Assembly: GCA_001606155.1 (NCBI GenBank)
Contig: LODT01000039.1
Location: forward strand, 124,001-188,000
Source of the DNA: Tieghemostelium lacteum
Lineage: Eukaryota; Evosea; Eumycetozoa; Dictyosteliales; Raperosteliaceae
Length of the DNA: 64,000 nt
Direction of reading: 5' to 3'
The notes under the pieces were generated by a model. The model saw only the letters and a list, made by a program, of their open reading frames with translations. It did not search any database and was not told where the DNA came from. Positions 58,901-64,000 of the stretch are shown here, one piece after another (the first letter of the stretch is position 1; each line of letters opens with the position of its first letter). Both the position numbers and the translations under genes were made by a program.

Positions 58901-59125
58901 GTACAGATTCATCCATCTTCAGCATTGTTTGATGCACCACCTAAATGGGTGGTCTATTTTGAATTAGTTTTAACAACTAAAGAGTTTATGAGAAGTGTAA
59001 TTGAAATTCAACCTCAATGGTTATTTGAAATTGCACCTCATATGTATAAGCAATCGGAATTGGAAACTGAATCTGATAAGAAGAAACTACCAAAAGTAAT
59101 GGGTAAAAGTTCAACTTCCAAATAA
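55980..59125 (+). CDS. dhx16: Pre-mRNA-splicing DEAH helicase Prp2/DHX16, frame change in lysine tract
   Basis: Two overlapping frames together give about 1,045 residues. The first (55980 to a stop at 56475-56477) starts [20 protein letters not shown], the DHX16 N-terminus, and runs into a Lys/Arg/Glu-rich tract. The second is open from 56333 and continues with [14 protein letters not shown] and the helicase core: [64 protein letters not shown] and [12 protein letters not shown], to the C-terminus. The change of frame must lie in the purine-rich stretch 56333-56477. No convincing intron fits, so a one-base indel in an A run (real or an error) is likely. DHX16 activates the spliceosome before the first step. 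It is convergent with the SMARCAD1 gene, 38 bp away. Confidence 0.93.
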
Positions 59126-59163
59126 AATCATTATTAGCTAAAAATACAAAATAATATTTTATT

Positions 59164-61758
59164 CTATTTATTTAGGATCTGATTAAAGATTCTAATAAAC
59201 ATTTTACTATTTAGTTTCTTTTGTTCTTCAGGATCCATATCATCGTATTGACCCTCACTTAGAAGAGTGTCATTTAGTTTCTTTTTTTCATTTGCCATTT
59301 CATGAATATGAACATCAACTGAATCTCTAGCAAGTATTCTATAGACTCTAACTTGTTTCTGTTGACTGATACGGTGAGCTCTATCCTCAGCCTGTCTATC
59401 AATTTGAGGATTAAATGAAATGTCATAGAATATAACAACATTTGCCATAACCAAATTGACACCAACACCTCCGACACCAGTAGACAACAAGAAAATATTG
59501 GAAGTTTTCGATTCTGAAAAATCATCAATAATTTCTTGTCTCTTATCTATTGGTGTGTTACCATCCATTCTTGAATATTCATATCCTGAGAATTCCAATA
59601 CCTCTCCAATTACATCCAAAACTCTAGACATTTGTGAGAATATCAAAACCTTGCATTGATTCTTTTCTACCTCTTTATCTAGAATCTCTAGAAGTTTTTT
59701 ACATTTTATCGACGTTGATACAAACACTTCTTTATCCAACACCAATTCTTTTAATTGATATCTCTTTGCTAATTTATGAAGTTCAAAATCATTACAAGCA
59801 GTTAAAACTTTGTTAACCTGTTCATTCGTATAACCCTTGAAATGGTTATTTTTAACTAATACATTTGAAATCACCTCTACTTGTTCTCTATTATAAAACC
59901 CCCTTTTCAAAAGTAAAGGATGATTGGTTGCTTTTCTTAACTCCATTAACAGATTACATACAACACTTAATCTATTTTTACTACCACTAACTTGTATAAT
60001 TTCATCAGAACCGGCATCTCCTCCCTCCCCATCTACTTGATTTATATTAATTTCTTGTGTGGGTTCAATCTCGATATCGTTTTCCAGTAACTTTATTTTA
60101 CGTTTCTTTTTCTCTTTTGATTCTTGTTCATCCATACTTTTGATTGTTTGTTTGTAAGATGTTCTGACATTTTGATAATGCATTACCTGTTGTTCTGACA
60201 TATCACACCATTCTTCAAATTCCAATTTCTCTGGTAACTCATCAATAACTTTACTTTTTAGTCGTCTAAGTATAAATGGTGATATAATAGTTTTAATTCT
60301 TTTTATAGCACTTCTATTACTTTCTTTCATTGCCATTAGCTCATTTAATAAATGTTTAGCAGATTCACCAAAAACATCTGGCATTAACAATACCAAAAAT
60401 GACCATAGCTCTCTAACATTATTCTGTATAGGTGTACCAGTCATAAATAGTTTATGTGCAGCTGGAATCTTTTTAACACTCTTGTATGCTCTAGATGAAC
60501 TATTCTTTATATGTTGAGCTTCATCCAGTATCATATAACTAAAGTTAAATTTACTCCTTAGAAAACCTCTATCTGATGGATTCACCATCATATTATATGT
60601 TGTAATGATAATATTAACTTGATTTGTCGATTTTAATAAATCTTTTCTCTGCAGTTCTCTTTCCGTTGGTGAACCATGATAGACAACACAGCTTAATTTA
60701 GAACACCACATTTTAATCTCTCTTCTCCAGTTTACTAAAGTAGTAGGTGGTACAACAATTAAATGGGGACCATTATCATTCATTTCTTCTTTTAAATAGG
60801 CCAATAATGATATAGACTGTAATGTCTTACCAAGACCCATTTCATCCGCTAATATACCATTTATATTTTCTTTATATAATAATACCATCCAATTTAAACC
60901 AACAAGTTGATGTGGTTTCATTTTTATTCCCTTTTTTAATATCTTTGGTTGTTTTATAACTTTAAATACCTCTAATTCATTTTCATTATTATTATTATTA
61001 ATATTGTTGTCATTTAATTGTTTTAAAACATTAACAATTCTATTTGAAACTTTCTCACATTCAATTAATAGTTTTTCAATTGAAATGAAAAAAGAACTAC
61101 CCTTTTGGAAATTAGAAAATGCAGAATACTGTTTTTTAGGGTCTAATGATGCTAGATTTGGTACAATATTATTGGAAATATTGGTTTTGTTATTACTATT
61201 TAACATTTCTTGATAAGGTTTATAAAAGTATCTTTCAAAAAATGAATACTTTTTCGGTTCGGGATTAGTTTGTTTTGTGCCATTGATGTTAATGTGAAAT
61301 CTTGAACCCATGATAGTGCAATATACAGGTGGTGTATTATTAACATTTTTAACTATTTTCTGTTGTGGTGTATGAAATCTCTCTTCTTCATCATCATTAT
61401 CCGTTTCAAAGTCACTTTCATTGTCACTAGTGAACTCCGTTTCACAATCAGTACTATCACCTATTAGGCTATTTAATTCAATTGGAATATTTCTTTTACG
61501 TAATAGAATCTTATTACCTTTTTCAGTCTTTTTTTCAACACCATCAACTTCAATGTCTTCAGCTAATTTAGGTAATCTTTGGCTTCTTGTTTTCCTATTA
61601 ATTGTTTGTTTTTTGTTTACCTGAATACCAAGGTCAACCTCTTCAGTTGTACTGTTTACGTTTCCTTCATCTACGTCAGATTCATCAGATTCTTTGCATT
61701 CTTTCTTTTTTTTATCAATTTTTCTGATCTTATTCAATCTGTTAGGTAATGTTGGCAT
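59164..61758 (-). CDS. smarcad1: SWI/SNF-family chromatin remodeller, SMARCAD1/Fun30 type
   Basis: An 864-residue intronless protein. The first ~280 residues are charged and acidic with a basic start (nuclear). The Snf2 ATPase runs from MKPHQLVGLNWM through DEMGLGKTLQ (motif I), PHLIVVPPTTLVNW (Ia), ILDEAQHIKN (II), TGTPIQNN (III) and ISPFILRR, to the second lobe with VLIFSQMSRVLDV, STGVGGVGVNLV and DRAHRISQQKQV. GPHLIVVPxxTLxNWxREI and the C-terminal layout match SMARCAD1/Fun30, which moves nucleosomes during DNA end resection and heterochromatin upkeep. Motif II is DEAQ rather than DEGH. The N-terminal CUE domains of the vertebrate protein are not evident. Confidence 0.9.
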   Translation of the reverse strand: MPTLPNRLNKIRKIDKKKKECKESDESDVDEGNVNSTTEEVDLGIQVNKKQTINRKTRSQRLPKLAEDIEVDGVEKKTEKGNKILLRKRNIPIELNSLIGDSTDCETEFTSDNESDFETDNDDEEERFHTPQQKIVKNVNNTPPVYCTIMGSRFHININGTKQTNPEPKKYSFFERYFYKPYQEMLNSNNKTNISNNIVPNLASLDPKKQYSAFSNFQKGSSFFISIEKLLIECEKVSNRIVNVLKQLNDNNINNNNNENELEVFKVIKQPKILKKGIKMKPHQLVGLNWMVLLYKENINGILADEMGLGKTLQSISLLAYLKEEMNDNGPHLIVVPPTTLVNWRREIKMWCSKLSCVVYHGSPTERELQRKDLLKSTNQVNIIITTYNMMVNPSDRGFLRSKFNFSYMILDEAQHIKNSSSRAYKSVKKIPAAHKLFMTGTPIQNNVRELWSFLVLLMPDVFGESAKHLLNELMAMKESNRSAIKRIKTIISPFILRRLKSKVIDELPEKLEFEEWCDMSEQQVMHYQNVRTSYKQTIKSMDEQESKEKKKRKIKLLENDIEIEPTQEININQVDGEGGDAGSDEIIQVSGSKNRLSVVCNLLMELRKATNHPLLLKRGFYNREQVEVISNVLVKNNHFKGYTNEQVNKVLTACNDFELHKLAKRYQLKELVLDKEVFVSTSIKCKKLLEILDKEVEKNQCKVLIFSQMSRVLDVIGEVLEFSGYEYSRMDGNTPIDKRQEIIDDFSESKTSNIFLLSTGVGGVGVNLVMANVVIFYDISFNPQIDRQAEDRAHRISQQKQVRVYRILARDSVDVHIHEMANEKKKLNDTLLSEGQYDDMDPEEQKKLNSKMFIRIFNQILNK

Positions 61759-62488
61759 TCGTGTGTTTATGATCTCTTACATTCAATCTACGGTGATCAT
61801 AATTCAAAAATGAATTTAAAAATTAAAAATTTAATCTAACTGTGAAAAAAAATTAAACTTTTATAATTTTGATATTTAAGATTATGTTTATCCCTTTACA
61901 TTATTCTGTTGATTTTATTGTAACTTAGAATTATCTTAAATCATAGTCTTTTGGTTTTGATTAATTTCAATTAACATTCTATAAAATATTTATTGATAGT
62001 CTGAGTATGTTGATGTAGCTTCCTCAATTATCCTGGTGTTCCATATTGAGGTCTATGAGATTGTATAAGTAAGTTGTAACACACAATTGGTTTAAATCCA
62101 CGTAACTATCTACTGTTGATGGTATGGTGTGTGAACCTTTTTATTACTCATAGTCTTCTTCAAACATATCTAATTAATTTAATAGTATATATCCACTACC
62201 CAACATATTAAATTACTAATATTAAATACATTCATTCTCTAACTATTCAACAATAAAATTTGCATAATATTTTAAACTGTTTTAGTGTTTTAATTAAAGA
62301 TTGCGTATTACAAAGAGGTGACATTCGTAAATAGATTTGGCGCCAAAAGTTTTACAGAATTAGGTTTGGTTTGGCGGTTTTTTTTTTTAAATATTTAATC
62401 ATTTTTTTACAAACACACAATTGGCTATTCCACAATAACCATTTTGACTATTATCTTTTGATTAAGGATATTTCATAATTAAAAGAAA
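61759..62488. promoter_or_regulatory. Divergent intergenic region, SMARCAD1 / Pro-Ser-rich gene
   Basis: This 730-bp gap holds the 5' flanks of two divergent genes. It includes a short hairpin (CCTCAAT at 62022, ATTGAGG at 62045), a less AT-rich patch at about 62005-62130, and E2F-type sites close to the right-hand gene. No RNA gene could be supported: GGTTTAAATCC at 62090 resembles a tRNA B box but has no T stem. Confidence 0.5.
62336..62377. promoter_or_regulatory. Two E2F-type sites
   Basis: TTTGGCGCCAAA at 62336-62347 is a perfect palindromic E2F/DP site, and TTTGGCGG at 62370-62377 is a second half-type site. GC-rich words like these are very rare in this AT-rich intergenic DNA. They lie 112-153 bp upstream of the ATG at 62489, which suggests G1/S-linked expression. 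Confidence 0.6.
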
Positions 62489-64000
62489 ATGTCTACAGAA
62501 GATGAAGTAATGGAGACAGGTGGTACAACAGTTTTACCTCAAAGAATGACAACTACAAGCAGAAGAGTATTTATTAGGGTTTATCCTAGGATTCATCTTT
62601 TTTTAATAGAACAGTAATATTAACTTACTATTCAAATGTATAGAGCACAAAATATGAAAGAAGAACTAGTACAGGTGGTTCTATTCATACTGGAGGTGCA
62701 GGTGTAACAGTATCAAGATTATCAGTACCTTCATCAAACTACAGTAAACAACCACCAAAAAGAAGAACAGTTGATAGAGATGAGTTTGGTGAGGTTATTA
62801 TATCAAATTTATTAGATAACTATTATAAAGTTGAACAACAGCAACAGCAACAACAACAACAACATAATCAAATACCTGAAGATACATTAGAGGATCCCCA
62901 AGAGACACTTGAAAATGACAATGTCAGTGGTTCTGCATCACCTTTTAATTTTAAGGAATTTGTAGAAAAACAAAAGAAACAGTTAACTCAAGAAGATAGT
63001 CAACAGCAACAACATTCACAAGATCAAATTATAAATAAGTCACAAAAAGTTGAAGAGAATAGTGACCAATTTTCATCGGATAATGAAAATCAAGATGAAC
63101 AACTGTTGGATCTATCACTAGATGAAATGTTTCCAACTACTCCAGCTAAAGCAAAAACACCTAAAACCTTTACAACACCCAATAAATCACAAAAACAAAA
63201 CGTTTCAACTCCACACCCAGGTCAGAATAATAATAAAAAACCAGCACCTGGAAAAGAAAATTCAGTTCCTCCAACTCCAAAATCCATTCTCAAAAAGCAA
63301 CAAAATACAAGTGCACCTACCACACCAAAAAGTAAGGGTCAATCAAAATATGTTGCATTTGATACCCCAAAATCACCAAGTGCCTCAACTCAGAAAACTC
63401 AACATTCTGCCAGCAGTGAAAAGAAAAAGAAACCAATTCCATTCCCTAAAATGTCTTCGGAAGAGGAAAATAAATCTAAACTTTCTGTTCCATCTAACAT
63501 CTTGGAAATTCCAAAGCAAACTGATGAGCAACAAGAGAAAATCAAAGCTATGCGAGATGAGGCTAATAAGGACTTTGAAGAACGTCGTAAAGAACTAGTC
63601 CAAAAACAATTGGATTTAGAAGAACAAAAACTACAAAGACAAAAACAAAGAGAAGAAAAGATTTTGGCTGACAGACAGAGAATTAAACAACAAGATATCA
63701 GTTTGTCACCCAATTTGGCAAATACAAGTATCAGTACTACCAGACTTTCAATAGGTAACCATAATAACACATCAGGTAGTAATCTACCTAGTTTCAAAGA
63801 TGAAGCATTCTATAAATTGGTTGCCAAGTATAATCTACCACCACCAATTGAAGATGATTTATCACTGTTTAAAGAGATCAAATCAACAGAGACTCAAATT
63901 AATTCACCTATAAAAATTGATTTTAAAATCTCTCCACCTCCCAACCTGGTATTCTCACCATTCAAAACTGATCAATATAAAATTGATATTGATAATAATA
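62489..64000 (+). CDS. Pro/Ser-rich coiled-coil protein with many S/T-P sites, 5' part
   Basis: Two exons, 62489-62566 and 62644 to the window edge, with a 77-bp phase-0 intron; about 478 residues are visible and the frame is still open at 64000. It starts MSTEDEVMETGGTTVLPQRM. After poly-Gln tracts come many proline-directed sites (FPTTPAKAKTPKTFTTPNKS, PTPKSILKK, AFDTPKSPS), then a charged coiled coil (about 63520-63690, DEANKDFEERRKELVQKQ), then a Pro-rich part. I do not recognise a family. The S/T-P sites would suit cyclin-dependent kinase control and fit the upstream E2F-type sites; a replication or mitosis role is an inference. Confidence 0.75.

Noticed and set aside
62076-62110. tRNA-like B box (GGTTTAAATCC)
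   Set aside because: The flanking five bases do not pair as a T stem and no A box or acceptor stem is found at the right distance.

Overview
This is a gene-dense, very AT-rich eukaryotic nuclear window, best explained as a dictyostelid social amoeba (Amoebozoa). The grounds are short GT...AG introns (mostly 55-110 bp, nearly pure A/T), poly-Asn and poly-Gln tracts written with AAT and CAA codons, A/T homopolymers in almost every intergenic gap, a G-alpha subunit most like dictyostelid G-alpha-4, a lineage-type B-box protein and Cys-repeat secreted proteins. I cannot name the species. I saw no rRNA, tRNA, CRISPR array, retroelement or transposase.

Layout. 0-11 kb: the 3' end of an MFSD1-like transporter, a small heat shock protein, a bifunctional mRNA capping enzyme, allantoicase, a T4 Rnl1-type RNA ligase, a tiny secreted protein, a MAU2/SCC4-like cohesin loader whose 3' end overlaps that of uroporphyrinogen-III synthase (HemD), and a 2OG-Fe(II) oxygenase. 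11-19 kb: a secreted protein of ten Cys-rich modules, a MED9-like protein, a patch of decayed coding sequence carrying two adjacent perfect inverted repeats, a large unrecognised helical-repeat protein and an alpha/beta hydrolase. 19-31 kb: a KH-Smr protein with an N-myristoylation signal, a RING-H2 protein, a GPR107-type membrane protein, polyubiquitin with a one-base frame disruption in its first repeat, a secreted C39-like peptidase, mitochondrial NADP isocitrate dehydrogenase, Rab6, mitochondrial RidA, BolA and a secreted Ser-rich protein. 31-46 kb: a lipase-like membrane protein, an SH3/PH protein, a possible papain-fold protein, an ankyrin-like protein, the spliceosomal helicase Prp16/DHX38, a B-box protein, a PET100-like protein and nucleoporin aladin. 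46-64 kb: a 2.4 kb gene-free stretch leading to the G-alpha gene, a little-elongation-complex subunit 2-like protein with a CCCH finger, a second MFSD1-like transporter, a syntaxin, spliceosomal helicase Prp2/DHX16, a SMARCAD1/Fun30 remodeller, and a Pro/Ser-rich protein cut off by the window edge with E2F-type sites upstream.

The genes do not form an operon. Nuclear functions are common here: capping, RNA ligation, two DEAH splicing helicases, cohesin loading, chromatin remodelling, Mediator, elongation complex and nuclear pore. The strongest follow-ups are three frame problems (oxygenase start, polyubiquitin repeat 1, DHX16 lysine tract), the fused capping enzyme, the RNA ligase with an apparent 5-nt first exon, the paired inverted repeats near 14.5 kb, and the E2F-type sites near 62.35 kb. 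Exon boundaries were read by eye from splice signals and reading frame; no alignment or database search was run.
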